A stretch of 64,000 nucleotides of DNA from Ponticaulis profundi (lineage in GTDB: Bacteria > Pseudomonadota > Alphaproteobacteria > Caulobacterales > Hyphomonadaceae). Both the position numbers and the translations under genes were made by a program. Below the pieces are notes generated by a model, which worked only from the letters and a program-made list of their open reading frames with translations, ran no database searches and had not been told where the DNA came from. How positions within the stretch are numbered: position 1 is the first letter of the stretch; each line of letters begins with the position of its first letter. The stretch spans positions 310,001-374,000 of the forward strand of contig NZ_JBHSSW010000009.1 in assembly GCF_042659465.1 (NCBI RefSeq), written 5' to 3'. Of this stretch, positions 1 to 9,469 are shown one piece after another.

Positions 1-1485
1 CAGTTCGTTCACAAGGTCGGCCATGGTGGTCCCGACGGGCGTGTACTCGACGCGACTGATGACATCACCATTCTCGTTACGAATGCCGAATGTGATCGTT
101 CCGGTGATCCCATGGGCATCAGCAGCCGTCAGTCCGGTGTCGTAGAAACTTGGCTTTGTGGAGCTCACCACGTCATTCATGCCGAAGAACGCCGAAACCC
201 CGCGCCCTGCGCGATCAGATGGATTGGTCGGATCCTGGGCGATTGCGACGCCATTGGTGCCCGTCGCCGAGAAATTCAAAGCACCGTCGGTGAAGTCAAC
301 CGAAGCATTTGCCCCGAAACTTGCATTCAGTGCCGTTGCGAAGCTGCCAATGGTTGTGCCTGTTGCAGATACAGCGCCAGCTGAGTTGGTGAGTGTGCCA
401 GCGTCAAAATCCACGGTAACGGTATCAACGGTACGACCTGAGGAATCGACGACCGCAAAAACGGAGCTGCCCGTGAAGTTCAGGCTGTCGCTCGCAACCA
501 GGCCTGTGTTCCGGCCGTCAAGACTTGTGGGTGGAGGCACGGACGTGCCTTCATTGCTGGCTGCGTTGAGCGCATTGGCGATCGCGCCGGACAATTCACC
601 CAGCTCGAACGCCATTTCGGCAAGGTCACCATCTCGCGCACTTAAAAGTCCACGAATCTCTCCGCCCTGAATTTGCTGGGTGATGTCGATGGCATAATCG
701 TCAGCAGCGCCGGCAGGCGTCAGAGAAATGCCGCCATATCCGGATGCGTCGGTGTCTTCGGAAATTGACAGGGTTCCTGCTTCGCGATTGACGAGCAAGG
801 CGCCGGTCCGTGTGCGGAGTTCGACGCCGCCTGCGGACTGATAATTGAGTTTGAAGTCGATAACCTCGGACAAGGAGTCGAGCAGCTTGCTCTGCTCTGT
901 CTCCAGGCCGCTTGCATCGCCTCCAATGGCTTTCATGTGCTGAATCTCAATGTTGAGATCAGCAATCTGGCTCATGGTCTCATTCGCACTGCTCAAAGCG
1001 CTGACAATGTTGCCATTGGCTTCCTTGCGAAGGTTTTCTACTGTTCGATAGCCATTCTGGATGTCTTCGAATGTGGTTTGCATGGCGGCGACCATGTCAC
1101 CCTTGCGCAGCGACGAACCGGGATCGTTTAAAAGCGCGGCAGACTTTTCCAGAATGCCGTCAATGCTTGAGAAGATGGAGGTTGCACCCGATGGGTCTCC
1201 GAGCCCTGCCTGTGCGCGATCCACCAGATCGGCCTCAATCTCGTAACGGCTTTGCGCCGAAATACTGGAAAGGTGTGTCGCGGCAAGATACTGATTGGCT
1301 GCGCGTTCCGTAACGGCTCTGACACCCGCGCTCTCCTGTCCATAAGAAACGGCAGTCATCTGCGTTTCCTGACGGACATAGCCTTCTGTATTTACGTTCG
1401 AAATATTGTTCGATGTGTTGCGCAAAGCTGTCTGGTTCGCGGTTAACGCGCTCAGACCATTGTTCATAATACTCGAGACACTCAT
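1..1485 (-). CDS. flgK: Flagellar hook-associated protein 1 (FlgK), 3' end cut by window edge
   Basis: FlgK forms the first junction ring between the hook and the filament. The frame read from the ATG at 1485 is open for 495 codons to the left edge, so the C-terminus is missing. The start MSVSSIMNNGLSALTANQ, followed by LRNTSNNISNVNTEGYVRQ, is the D0 rod-like motif of hook-associated and rod proteins, with the typical ANTxGY-like turn. The middle holds low-complexity Ser/Thr/Ala sequence as usual in FlgK. It is transcribed away from fliK across a 386-bp intergenic region. Family assignment is firm from the N-terminal motif and the neighbouring hook genes; flgL would be expected just outside the window. 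Confidence 0.93.
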   Translation of the reverse strand, partial: MSVSSIMNNGLSALTANQTALRNTSNNISNVNTEGYVRQETQMTAVSYGQESAGVRAVTERAANQYLAATHLSSISAQSRYEIEADLVDRAQAGLGDPSGATSIFSSIDGILEKSAALLNDPGSSLRKGDMVAAMQTTFEDIQNGYRTVENLRKEANGNIVSALSSANETMSQIADLNIEIQHMKAIGGDASGLETEQSKLLDSLSEVIDFKLNYQSAGGVELRTRTGALLVNREAGTLSISEDTDASGYGGISLTPAGAADDYAIDITQQIQGGEIRGLLSARDGDLAEMAFELGELSGAIANALNAASNEGTSVPPPTSLDGRNTGLVASDSLNFTGSSVFAVVDSSGRTVDTVTVDFDAGTLTNSAGAVSATGTTIGSFATALNASFGANASVDFTDGALNFSATGTNGVAIAQDPTNPSDRAGRGVSAFFGMNDVVSSTKPSFYDTGLTAADAHGITGTITFGIRNENGDVISRVEYTPVGTTMADLVNEL

Positions 1486-1687
1486 GGCAGACCTGTTCTT
1501 CTCGACACTTGCTTTGCGTTCATCAATTGGGCGGGCAGTTCCCTCCGGCGGAGATTTCGCCACCCCTGTTCATTCAGGTTAAGCACCATTGTATTAAGGG
1601 GAGATTTCCGGAATGTTTCCGCGCGCCCAGAATTGCCCCGAAAAGACTAAGATTTGAGAAAGTATTCAGATTTTTTACACAGGCACG

Positions 1688-1711
1688 AATTGCCGAGTGA
1701 GACCGGCAATT
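1688..1711. promoter_or_regulatory. Inverted repeat in the flgK-fliK divergent region, possible FlbD (ftr) site
   Basis: The arms aattgccg (1688-1695) and cggcaatt (1704-1711) are a perfect 8-bp inverted repeat with an 8-bp spacer. A third CGGCAA copy lies at 1799-1804, just upstream of the sigma-54 promoter. In Caulobacter, FlbD enhancers (ftr sites) sit in such divergent flagellar regions, and flbD is in this window. The link to FlbD is inference; the repeat itself is seen. The rest of 1486-1871 shows nothing else that I recognise. Confidence 0.4.
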
Positions 1712-1811
1712 TCGATGCAGGACAGATGCAGTTTTCAGATTAGCAAAATCAAAAAATACATAGTTCTCTGTTTTTTATAGATAAAAAGAGTTAAAGTCTC
1801 GGCAACACTTC

Positions 1812-1827
1812 TGGTCCCGAGCTTGCT
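1812..1827 (+). promoter_or_regulatory. Sigma-54 promoter for fliK-flgD-flgE
   Basis: The sequence TGGTCCCGAGCTTGCT has the GG (-24) and GC (-12) elements exactly 10 bp apart and a good TTGCT downstream half. It lies 45 bp upstream of the fliK ATG. Hook genes of Caulobacter are class III genes transcribed by RpoN with FlbD, so the position fits. The -24 half deviates from TGGCAC at two positions. Confidence 0.7.
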
Positions 1828-1871
1828 CCATGTTTCACGATGCCCGATTTGCGTGGCATTTGGAGTAATTC

Positions 1872-4001
1872 ATGCGTGCAAGTTTGATCTCTTTGATTGG
1901 CGAAGCCCCTTTAACGGGACCAACCGTGAAGAATGGTGACGCAGAAGCTGCGAATTTCGCAGATCTGGTGCGTCAGGCGTCCGGTGAGGAAAATAATGGT
2001 GAGCCAACATCGCTGAAGTCTCAGTTGATGGGCGCATCGTCGCGTGCGACGCCGACCGAAGAAGGCGCAAACCGCCTGCTTGCTCAACTGCGCACGCAAT
2101 ACTCTCAAGAGAATACAGATGTAACGGCTGACGAGACATCGTCTCTCGAGACCGAAAAGACCAAAGAGAATGTCATTGCGCTGACGCCTGAACAGGCTGT
2201 GGCGTCTGTGCAAACGGACACCGACCCGACAGCGAAGGCCGATGGAACATCAGATCGTGCCGTCGAAAACCAGACCGCTAACCGGCCAGCTCAGAAGGAT
2301 GAGGCCGGGACAGATGGTGATCTGCTGGCGTCTCTTCAGCCAGGCCAGACGCTTCCAGAGTATGTAAGCAAAACCTACAGCGATGAGCTTTCTGTTCCTT
2401 ATAATAGAGCCTCAACTGCTCAGGATACAGAGGGCACAGATGCAGCCGAGCTTGCGCAGACTCAAGCGCTTGTTTCGGGTGCACAGACTTCAGACAAGTC
2501 CGAACGGCCTTCCAGGACAGGGCGTGCCGTAAGCGACCAGCCTGCGAATAGTGCGACGCCGAAACCGGCTGATATACCTGTTTTTGAACCTGCGAATGTG
2601 AATACGCAGCGCGCTGAGGCACCAGCAACCGTTGATGCTGACATGCCTGCTCCGATGAAGCAGTGGGTCGCTGGTGAGCCGGTTGGCGGTCCGCCTGTAA
2701 ATCTTGCGGCTTACAGCCCGATGGCAAAGTCGGATGCGCCCACGGAGCAGAACGGGTTTTCAGGTCGCGAGCCAACCCTGAAGGACCAATCGGCTTTGCA
2801 GCCCCCGATGGAGGCCGAGGCTGCTTCTCTGGAGTCGAAGCAATCTGCTGAACCGGAGCTTCATGAGCTTGGTACGGACGCTGATGAGCCACGCGTTTCG
2901 TCTGACCGTATAACGGCGCCGCAGACCGAGGCCGTTTCAGGTGATAAGGCCGTCGTCGAACAGCCGCGCAATGCGCAGCAAGTTCAGCAGGCAGCTCAGG
3001 TCGAAGAGCTGACACAGCCGAAACTGAAGGAGACTGCTCCTATCGCGGCCAGCGAACAGGATGCACCGGACGTAGAGAGCGTTGAAGCGAGCCGTAGTGG
3101 TACGACAGGTCCAGTCGATAAGGCGCCAGAAACAGACGCCGCGTTGAAGACGCAAACCGGATTGGACGTTCAGACACAGACAGCCGGTCAGAACGTTGCG
3201 CCCCAGGTCGAACCTCGTCCTTCCGCTGAGCGCGTGCCAGCCTCTGTTGAAAGTGCGCGTGCAGACAAGCCGACAGTTACGGACGGTACATCTGCGCAGA
3301 GTCAGTCACAGCAGGCTCGACCAGGCGCCGACTTTGCGAACATGATGTCCAACGCCTCATCGTCCGGCCAGAGGCAAACCTCACCGCAATCTTCACCTGC
3401 GCAGATGAACAGCCCGACTCTCCTAAGTGACGCCCAGCTCGCCGAGCTTGGCGAGGCGGTCGGCGACGGCGAATTCGACATTGCCGCGCTGCAGGCCGCA
3501 AAGGGCCATGCCGGTGCAGAGGGCGCGGCGCAAAGCGCAGCCGCCAGAACGCCTCACTCTGCTCAGATGGCCGCGATGGTGTCGCGGGTTGGTGAGCAGT
3601 TTCTGGAGCGCTTTAACGGCCAGTCCTCGAAGTTTGAAATCCGTCTCGATCCACCAGAACTGGGCAAGGTCGATATTCGGGTCGAGGTCGCACGTGATGG
3701 TAAAGTCATGGCGGTTCTGTCTGCTCGGGACCCTTCCGTTGCGGATGCGCTGATGCGCGGCGCTAAAACACTTGAGAATGCGCTGACTCAGGCGGGTCTG
3801 AACCTGTCAGAAGGTGGCGTTTCGGTTCAACTCGACCAGCGCAATGCATCCGGTTCTGGTGCTCATGCCGGTCAGTTCGCTCAGGCAGGTGAGTATATGG
3901 CGCGTCAGGAAAGCGAAATGCTGGAAGCCGATGACATTGTGCCACCTCAACAACCCATTTTTGAAACCTGGTCGAGGCCGCGCCTCGATCTGACCGTCTA
4001 A
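1872..4001 (+). CDS. fliK: Flagellar hook-length control protein FliK
   Basis: FliK measures the hook and switches export from hook to filament substrates. The 709-residue protein has a long Ala/Gln/Thr/Glu-rich, low-complexity N-terminal two thirds, followed near residues 570-665 by a folded Flg_hook domain. That domain shows FEIRLDPPELGKVDIRVEV and then VLSARDPSVADALMRG, the conserved core of FliK C-termini. The ATG at 1872 follows the sigma-54 promoter. It is the first gene of a hook operon with flgD 12 bp downstream. Length is at the long end for the family, as often in alphaproteobacteria. Confidence 0.9.
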   Translation: MRASLISLIGEAPLTGPTVKNGDAEAANFADLVRQASGEENNGEPTSLKSQLMGASSRATPTEEGANRLLAQLRTQYSQENTDVTADETSSLETEKTKENVIALTPEQAVASVQTDTDPTAKADGTSDRAVENQTANRPAQKDEAGTDGDLLASLQPGQTLPEYVSKTYSDELSVPYNRASTAQDTEGTDAAELAQTQALVSGAQTSDKSERPSRTGRAVSDQPANSATPKPADIPVFEPANVNTQRAEAPATVDADMPAPMKQWVAGEPVGGPPVNLAAYSPMAKSDAPTEQNGFSGREPTLKDQSALQPPMEAEAASLESKQSAEPELHELGTDADEPRVSSDRITAPQTEAVSGDKAVVEQPRNAQQVQQAAQVEELTQPKLKETAPIAASEQDAPDVESVEASRSGTTGPVDKAPETDAALKTQTGLDVQTQTAGQNVAPQVEPRPSAERVPASVESARADKPTVTDGTSAQSQSQQARPGADFANMMSNASSSGQRQTSPQSSPAQMNSPTLLSDAQLAELGEAVGDGEFDIAALQAAKGHAGAEGAAQSAAARTPHSAQMAAMVSRVGEQFLERFNGQSSKFEIRLDPPELGKVDIRVEVARDGKVMAVLSARDPSVADALMRGAKTLENALTQAGLNLSEGGVSVQLDQRNASGSGAHAGQFAQAGEYMARQESEMLEADDIVPPQQPIFETWSRPRLDLTV

Positions 4002-4013
4002 GGAGAGACGAAT

Positions 4014-4676
4014 ATGGTAGATGCTGTATCATCTGCGGCGAGCGCCCAGACTTCTGCAAGCAACTCTTCGGCTCAACTGGCCCAGGATTTTGATACATTT
4101 CTGACGCTCTTGACCGCGCAACTTCAAAACCAGGATCCGCTGTCTCCAACAGACACGACGGAATTCACGAATCAGCTGGTTCAGTTTGCGAGCGTCGAAC
4201 AACAGATCCAATCGAATCAGACGCTTTCCGATCTGGTGTCACTGACACGCAGTTCAACGGCCGCTGGTTTGTCTGGTTATCTCGGAAAAACAGCCGAGGT
4301 GAACTCGCCGCGCGCTGATCTGTCTGAAGGTCAGATTGAGTGGCTGTATGAGTTACCTGAAGGCGTGGAAGAGGCGACCTTGTCGGTCCGATCTGAAGCC
4401 GGGACCATTATTTATTCTCAGGCGCTGGATGATGTCAGCGCCGGAAGTCGCGAATTCGTCTGGGACGGGCGTTTGAGTACGGGTGAATATGCCGAAAGCG
4501 GTCAATTCTCCCTGATTATCTCCGCAGCCGATGAGGCTGAGGATCCTGTAACCGTGTCACCGCGTGTGCGCACGACAGTAACCGGTGTCGATCTCTCTGG
4601 GGAATCGACACAAATTTCAACAAAATCAGGAACATATGATTTTGATGCCGTGCTTCGACTTGCGGAAGTCGGCTAG
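4014..4676 (+). CDS. flgD: Flagellar hook capping / assembly protein FlgD
   Basis: FlgD is the temporary cap on which hook subunits polymerise. The 220-residue protein has the typical N-terminal segment with DFDTFLTLLTAQLQNQDPLSP and TTEFTNQLVQFASVEQQI, followed by a beta-rich domain with a FLG-like fold containing VWDGRLSTGEYAESGQ, equivalent to the WDG motif of the family. The start is preceded by AAGGAGAG. It lies between fliK and flgE, the usual hook cluster order, and is about the usual length (about 220-230 aa). Confidence 0.93.
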   Translation: MVDAVSSAASAQTSASNSSAQLAQDFDTFLTLLTAQLQNQDPLSPTDTTEFTNQLVQFASVEQQIQSNQTLSDLVSLTRSSTAAGLSGYLGKTAEVNSPRADLSEGQIEWLYELPEGVEEATLSVRSEAGTIIYSQALDDVSAGSREFVWDGRLSTGEYAESGQFSLIISAADEAEDPVTVSPRVRTTVTGVDLSGESTQISTKSGTYDFDAVLRLAEVG

Positions 4677-4785
4677 TTTTACAGCAAGAGACGTCGGTCA
4701 AAATGACGGGCGGCGCGATAGCGCAACAGATCTTGAAAGATCGAAAAACAAAGACTGGTGATGATTTTTCAAGGGGAACCTTACA

Positions 4786-6171
4786 ATGAGTATCAATACC
4801 GCTTTGCTTTCGGGCGTTTCCGGATTGAAAGCAAACTCTTCTGCTCTCGCTTCTGTTTCGGACAACATTCAGAATGCGAACACTGTTGGATACAAGCGTG
4901 TCCGCAACGACTTCACAGCGATGCTGATCGAGCAAAGCCATGTGTCGAGCTATAATGCGGGCGGCGTTCGCGCGACCCAATCGGCTGAAATTGCGGATCA
5001 GGGCTCTATTCAGGCAAGCTCTACATCAACGCACCTCGCCGTTTCCGGCGATGGCATGTTTGTTACACGTCTGAAGTCAGATGATGCGACGGCATCTGAC
5101 CAGTACTACTTCACACGCGCTGGCCAGTTCTCGCCGGATGAGGATGGCTTTCTGCAAAATACCGCAGGCTATTATCTCTATGGCTGGCCTGCCGATGAGA
5201 GCGGTGCGCCGGACACAGTGGGATCGACCAACCTTGGGTCACTCGAGCCGGTTCAGGTTACTGGCATTGATGGTATTGCGGAAGCGACATCCAATATGTC
5301 CATCTCTGCAAACCTTGATGCGTCGGAAGCCGTCAGCACAGCTGCCACGACCTATGATCTGGCAACAAACCCAGGCGTATCCATGGCGTCGGGTGCTGTG
5401 ACACCTGACTTCCAGACAACGGTTCAGATTTATGACTCACTCGGCGGTACGCGTACCGTTGCCATGTCATTCCTGAAGTCACCAACGGCGAATGAGTGGT
5501 TTGCCGAAATTCACGCCGTTCCGGCAAGTGCGATGCAGGCAACCGGTCTTCCAGACGGTCTTCTGGCGTCCGGTACGGTGGCCTTCACGTCTGACGGTCA
5601 GCTGGATATGGCAAACACCACGCTGCCAACGTCACTGAGCATTGGCGCTTCAGACACGCCTGTTACGGCGCCAGCGGTTGGCTGGGCTGCTTCTGAAGGT
5701 CTTTCTGCTCAGACGATTAACTTTGATTTTGCGGGCGCCAATACAACAGGCGGCATCACACAGTACGAATCAGCATCTGAGCTGAGCAAGTCATCTGTGG
5801 ACGGTGTGGCCTTTGGTGTTCTGGCTCAGATCGAAGTTGATGATGATGGCAATGTGAATGCCCTCTTCACCAATGGTCTGTCCCGTCCGATTTACAAACT
5901 GCCTCTGGCATCGTTTGCAAACCCATCGGGCCTGATTACGGAAGCTGGTGGTGCTTACTCAGCGTCGATTGATGCAGGTTCCGTGATTCTCGCGGCGGCC
6001 AACCAGAATGGCTCTGGTTTGATCAACTCATACAGCCTGGAGGGTTCGACGGTGGACCTCGCTGAGGAGTTTACAAATCTGATCGTTGTTCAGCGAGCTT
6101 ACTCGGCTTCGTCAAAGATCATCACAACGGCTGACGAAATGCTGAATGAACTGATTCAGTTGAAACGATAG
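4786..6171 (+). CDS. flgE: Flagellar hook protein FlgE
   Basis: FlgE is the structural subunit of the hook, exported by the flagellar type III apparatus. The 461-residue protein starts MSINTALLSGVSGLKANS and continues with SDNIQNANTVGYKR, the D0 signature. It closes with a C-terminal D0 helix, AEEFTNLIVVQRAYSASSKI and ADEMLNELIQLKR. A strong AAGGGGAA ribosome site lies 7 bp upstream of the ATG. The 109-bp gap after flgD shows no clear sigma-54 site, so it is probably co-transcribed. An intrinsic terminator follows. Confidence 0.95.
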   Translation: MSINTALLSGVSGLKANSSALASVSDNIQNANTVGYKRVRNDFTAMLIEQSHVSSYNAGGVRATQSAEIADQGSIQASSTSTHLAVSGDGMFVTRLKSDDATASDQYYFTRAGQFSPDEDGFLQNTAGYYLYGWPADESGAPDTVGSTNLGSLEPVQVTGIDGIAEATSNMSISANLDASEAVSTAATTYDLATNPGVSMASGAVTPDFQTTVQIYDSLGGTRTVAMSFLKSPTANEWFAEIHAVPASAMQATGLPDGLLASGTVAFTSDGQLDMANTTLPTSLSIGASDTPVTAPAVGWAASEGLSAQTINFDFAGANTTGGITQYESASELSKSSVDGVAFGVLAQIEVDDDGNVNALFTNGLSRPIYKLPLASFANPSGLITEAGGAYSASIDAGSVILAAANQNGSGLINSYSLEGSTVDLAEEFTNLIVVQRAYSASSKIITTADEMLNELIQLKR

Positions 6172-6204
6172 TCTTTTCAAGCCTTTCGTTCATTGACCAC
6201 GAGA

Positions 6205-6234
6205 AGAGCGTCCCAAAATGGGGCGCTCTTTTTC
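6205..6234 (+). terminator. Intrinsic terminator after flgE
   Basis: The stem agagcgtccc (6205-6214) pairs with ggggcgctct (6220-6229), with one G-T wobble and an AAAAT loop. It is followed by a T-run (tttttc). It lies 33 bp after the flgE stop and closes the fliK-flgD-flgE unit. Confidence 0.85.
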
Positions 6235-6375
6235 TATGGGTTAAAAACTCATACCCGAGCACATCAAATTTGCTGGAAGTTTCCATCAAACCGACGCTTA
6301 GCGCTGAGCAAGCCCTTAAGGGAGTTCGGCATATAGTCCTGGCTGTCGATAAATGAGCCACAAAGAAGGGCTAAC

Positions 6376-6651
6376 ATGATGGTGCGAGAAGAAAGCGTGA
6401 TCACATCAGTGCCGGGACCAGACGGCCGTCCGATCACATTACAGGATCTACCAGATCCTTCGATTCGTCGTTGGGTGACACGACGAAAGGCAGAAGTTGT
6501 TGCAGCGGTCCGCGGCGGCCTCCTGACACTCAAGGAAGCGTGCGAACGCTATAATCTGAGTGAAGAGGAGTTTTCCGGCTGGGAGCGTCTTTATGATCGT
6601 CATGGATCAAAAGGCCTGCGGGTGACCCGCGTTCAACAGTATCGAAATTAA
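6376..6651 (+). CDS. sciP: CtrA inhibitor SciP (DUF1153)
   Basis: SciP is a small helix-turn-helix protein that binds CtrA in swarmer cells and blocks its transcription activation in Caulobacterales and relatives. The 91-residue product carries the family core LPDPSIRRWVTRRKAEVV, then AVRGGLLTLKEACERYNLS and EEFSGWERLYDRHG. The start is the ATG at 6376 (a second ATG is at 6379), preceded by AAGAAGGG. It sits between flgE and the fliF operon, the arrangement I recall from Caulobacter crescentus. The 204-bp gap before it contains the flgE terminator and a lone TTAA but no full CtrA box that I could see. Confidence 0.93.
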   Translation: MMVREESVITSVPGPDGRPITLQDLPDPSIRRWVTRRKAEVVAAVRGGLLTLKEACERYNLSEEEFSGWERLYDRHGSKGLRVTRVQQYRN

Positions 6652-6687
6652 AATTCACAGATTTTTCGGTAATAATTTCCTACCGCG

Positions 6688-6702
6688 TTAAAACCTCATT
6701 TA
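6688..6702 (+). promoter_or_regulatory. CtrA-like box in the fliF promoter
   Basis: The sequence TTAAAACCTCATTTA is TTAA-N7-TTTA, one base from the CtrA consensus TTAA-N7-TTAA. It lies 60 bp upstream of the fliF ATG. Class II flagellar operons such as fliF are CtrA targets in Caulobacter, so the position supports the call. Confidence 0.6.
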
Positions 6703-6761
6703 CGGAGAGGTGGGAAATTCCTGCCTAGCGACTTTTTTCCTTGTGGTCGGCTAGGCAGGTT

Positions 6762-8441
6762 ATGGCTGAAGAATCGAAAAAATCAGTGATCTCGATCGGA
6801 GGGCTCAGCCAGACGCGCATTATTGCGAGTCTGCTGGTTCTGGCGATTGTTGGCGGCGCACTGGCTGCGGTCTTTCTGAGGACGGGAAGTTCTCAGAAAG
6901 CTTTGCTGTATTCCGGCCTTGAGCTGACCGAAGCCTCTGAAATTGCAGGCCGTTTAGATCAATCCAACATCAAGTATGAAATGCGCGGCGATGGATCTTC
7001 CATCTTTGTCGACCGTGACAACGTGATGGATGCGCGCCTGCTTCTGTCTGCTGAGGGTCTGCCGACTCGTGGCTCCATCGGTTACGAAGTGTTCGACAAG
7101 CAGGACGCACTCGGTGCGACCACCTTTATCCAGAATGTGAATCGCCTGCGCGCACTCGAAGGTGAACTTGCGCGAACCATTACCTCTCTCGACAATGTAA
7201 AGACGGCCCGCGTGCACCTGGTTCTGCCAGAACGCCGCCTGTTTGAGCGGGATGAACGCAAACCGACGGCATCGATCGTGGTAGAAGTGGTCGGCCGGAC
7301 GCTCGAAGGTGGTCAGATCCGCGCGATTCGCAACCTTGCCGCGGGTGCGGTGCCGGGGCTCGAGCCGGGACAGGTGACCATTCTGGATGGGCAGGGCCGG
7401 CTTCTGGCGGCTGCTGCATCTGAAGAAAACGGAATGGCTGGCGGCATGACCGGCGATGAGCGCCGGGCCATGCTGGAAGAAGAGCTGCGCCAGAAAATCC
7501 TGAGCCAGTTGTCTCCTGTCGTTGGCCAGGGTGCTGCGCGGGTTCAGGTTAGCGCTGATATTGATTTCAATCGCGTCACACGCTCGTCAGAACTTTATGA
7601 CCCGGAAAGCCGGGTGGTTCGCTCAACTGAGACGATCGAGGAGAGTTCCTCTGATACAGTCCGTGGGGGGCAAAATCCCGTAACGGTTGAGGAAAACCTG
7701 CCTGATAACGGCGATGTCGCTGGCATGACTGAAGTCGAGGATTCTCAAAACTCCCGCCTTCAGGAGATTGTGAATTACGAGATCTCCAAGACGATGCAGA
7801 CCGAGATCATCGAAGGTGGTACGATCAAACGTCTGTCCGTCGCAGTTGCCATTGACCATGCAGAACAAATGGCAGCGGGTGAAGAAGGTGAAGCTGGTCA
7901 GGTGTCCATGGCGCCACGCTCGCAGGCGGAAATGGACCAGATCGCAGCGCTGGTGCGCTCAGCCGTCGGCTTCAACGAACAGCGCGGCGACGTTCTGGAA
8001 GTGGTGAATATCCGCTTTGCGCGCCCTGATACCGCGCTTGGAACTGTTGCCACCTCGTCCCTCTTTGGACTCACCAAGAATGATATCATGCGGAGCGTAG
8101 AGATTATTGCGCTCTTGCTCGGTGGCCTGGCGTTGATTTTCTTCGTGCTGCGTCCGCTGGTAGCGGGCCTGCTCTCGCCGCCGAAACCAAAACAGCAAAG
8201 TGGTGATAATGCGCTTCCAAATATGGGCGACGGTGCCTCTTTTGGGGCGTTGCCTGGTCCGGGTGATGCCGCAGGCAAAGCTGCAAGCGATCTTGAGCAC
8301 ACCATCGACGTCGCGAATGTGACGGGTCAGGTCAAAGCGTCTTCGATGAAGAAGATTGCCGATATGATCGAGAAGCACCCCGATGAGTCAGTTTCGATCC
8401 TGCGCAGCTGGCTGAACGAATCTGAGCGAGGGGCTGCCTGA
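6762..8441 (+). CDS. fliF: Flagellar MS-ring protein FliF
   Basis: FliF forms the MS ring in the inner membrane on which the basal body is built. From the ATG at 6762 (MAEESKK) it has 559 residues: an N-terminal membrane helix (about 22-42), YscJ/FliF-type ring-building motifs with YEVFDKQDALGATTFIQNVN and LEGELARTITSLDNVKTARV, a variable periplasmic loop, and a second membrane helix near 450-470. The C-terminal cytoplasmic tail binds FliG. An upstream in-frame TTG at 6741 exists, but the ATG has the better spacing to AGGCAGG. The stop overlaps the fliG ATG, indicating translational coupling. Confidence 0.95.
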   Translation: MAEESKKSVISIGGLSQTRIIASLLVLAIVGGALAAVFLRTGSSQKALLYSGLELTEASEIAGRLDQSNIKYEMRGDGSSIFVDRDNVMDARLLLSAEGLPTRGSIGYEVFDKQDALGATTFIQNVNRLRALEGELARTITSLDNVKTARVHLVLPERRLFERDERKPTASIVVEVVGRTLEGGQIRAIRNLAAGAVPGLEPGQVTILDGQGRLLAAAASEENGMAGGMTGDERRAMLEEELRQKILSQLSPVVGQGAARVQVSADIDFNRVTRSSELYDPESRVVRSTETIEESSSDTVRGGQNPVTVEENLPDNGDVAGMTEVEDSQNSRLQEIVNYEISKTMQTEIIEGGTIKRLSVAVAIDHAEQMAAGEEGEAGQVSMAPRSQAEMDQIAALVRSAVGFNEQRGDVLEVVNIRFARPDTALGTVATSSLFGLTKNDIMRSVEIIALLLGGLALIFFVLRPLVAGLLSPPKPKQQSGDNALPNMGDGASFGALPGPGDAAGKAASDLEHTIDVANVTGQVKASSMKKIADMIEKHPDESVSILRSWLNESERGAA

Positions 8442-9469
8442 TGAGTGACGCTCCGATCAAGATCAAACAGCGTATTTCCAGCATGACGGGTGCCGAGAAG
8501 TCGGCCGTAATTCTCATGGCACTTGGTGAGAATATGGGGCCGGTCTGGAATAAGCTGGGCGAGGATGAAATCCGCGAGATTTCTCATGCCATGTCAGGTC
8601 TTGGCGTGGTTGAGGCTGAACTCGTCGAATCACTGATCAGTGATTTCGTTTCCAACATGAGCGGCCAGGGCATGCTCATGGGTACTTATGACCAGACACA
8701 GAAGCTTCTCCTGAATTTCCTTCCACAGGAAAAAGTCGATTCCCTGATGGAAGAGATTCGTGGTCCGGCTGGCCGGACCATGTGGGATAAGCTTGGCAAT
8801 GTGAATGAGACGGTTCTCGCGAACTATCTCAAGAATGAGTATCCGCAAACGGTTGCCGTGGTCCTGTCCAAAATCAAGTCCGAACACGCCTCACGTGTTC
8901 TGGCGGCACTTCCGGAAGAATTCGCGATTGAGTGCGTCCAGCGCATGCTGCGCATGGAACCGGTTCAGCGCGATATTCTCGACAAGATCGAAAACACGCT
9001 GCGCTCTGAATTCATGTCGAACCTTGCGCGCACATCCAAGCGCGACAGCCACGAAATGATGGCTGAAATCTTCAACAGCTTTGATCGTCAGACCGAAGGT
9101 CGTTTTCTGTCCAATCTGGAAGAACGTAACCGTGAGAGCGCTGATCGAATTCGTGCGCTGATGTTTGTCTTTGAAGATCTCTCCAAACTGGACCCGGGTG
9201 GCATCCAGACGCTGCTCCGCAGTGTCGACAAGGACAAGCTTGGTCTGGCCCTCAAGGGTGCCTCGGATTCGCTTCGCGACATGTTCCTGTCCAACATGTC
9301 TGAGCGCGCTGCGAAGCTTCTGAAAGACGACATGCAGGCAATGGGACCTGTCCGACTGAAAGATGTCGATCAGGCGCAGACGGAAATGGTTTTCATCGCA
9401 AAAGACCTCGCTGCACGCGGTGAGATCATGCTGGCCGAAGGTGGAGGTGATGATGAGCTCGTCTACTAA
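8441..9469 (+). CDS. fliG: Flagellar motor switch protein FliG
   Basis: FliG is the rotor protein that contacts MotA and generates torque. At 342 residues it is of usual length. Visible landmarks are the N-terminal TGAEKSAVILMALGE, the middle domain with NEYPQTVAVVLSKIKSEHAS and VLAALPEEF, and the C-terminal torque domain with FVFEDLSKLDPGGIQTLLR and LSNMSERAAKLLKDDM. It overlaps fliF by one base of ATGA and overlaps the fliH start at its 3' end. Confidence 0.96.
   Translation: MSDAPIKIKQRISSMTGAEKSAVILMALGENMGPVWNKLGEDEIREISHAMSGLGVVEAELVESLISDFVSNMSGQGMLMGTYDQTQKLLLNFLPQEKVDSLMEEIRGPAGRTMWDKLGNVNETVLANYLKNEYPQTVAVVLSKIKSEHASRVLAALPEEFAIECVQRMLRMEPVQRDILDKIENTLRSEFMSNLARTSKRDSHEMMAEIFNSFDRQTEGRFLSNLEERNRESADRIRALMFVFEDLSKLDPGGIQTLLRSVDKDKLGLALKGASDSLRDMFLSNMSERAAKLLKDDMQAMGPVRLKDVDQAQTEMVFIAKDLAARGEIMLAEGGGDDELVY

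Noticed and set aside
158..670. Plus-strand open frame of 170 codons near the left edge
   Set aside because: It is antisense to flgK, whose translation is unmistakable, and its product is a shadow without domain features.
1547..1562. Possible minus-strand sigma-54 site for flgK
   Set aside because: GG and GC have the right spacing, but the downstream half is CCGCC instead of TTGCA, too weak to annotate.
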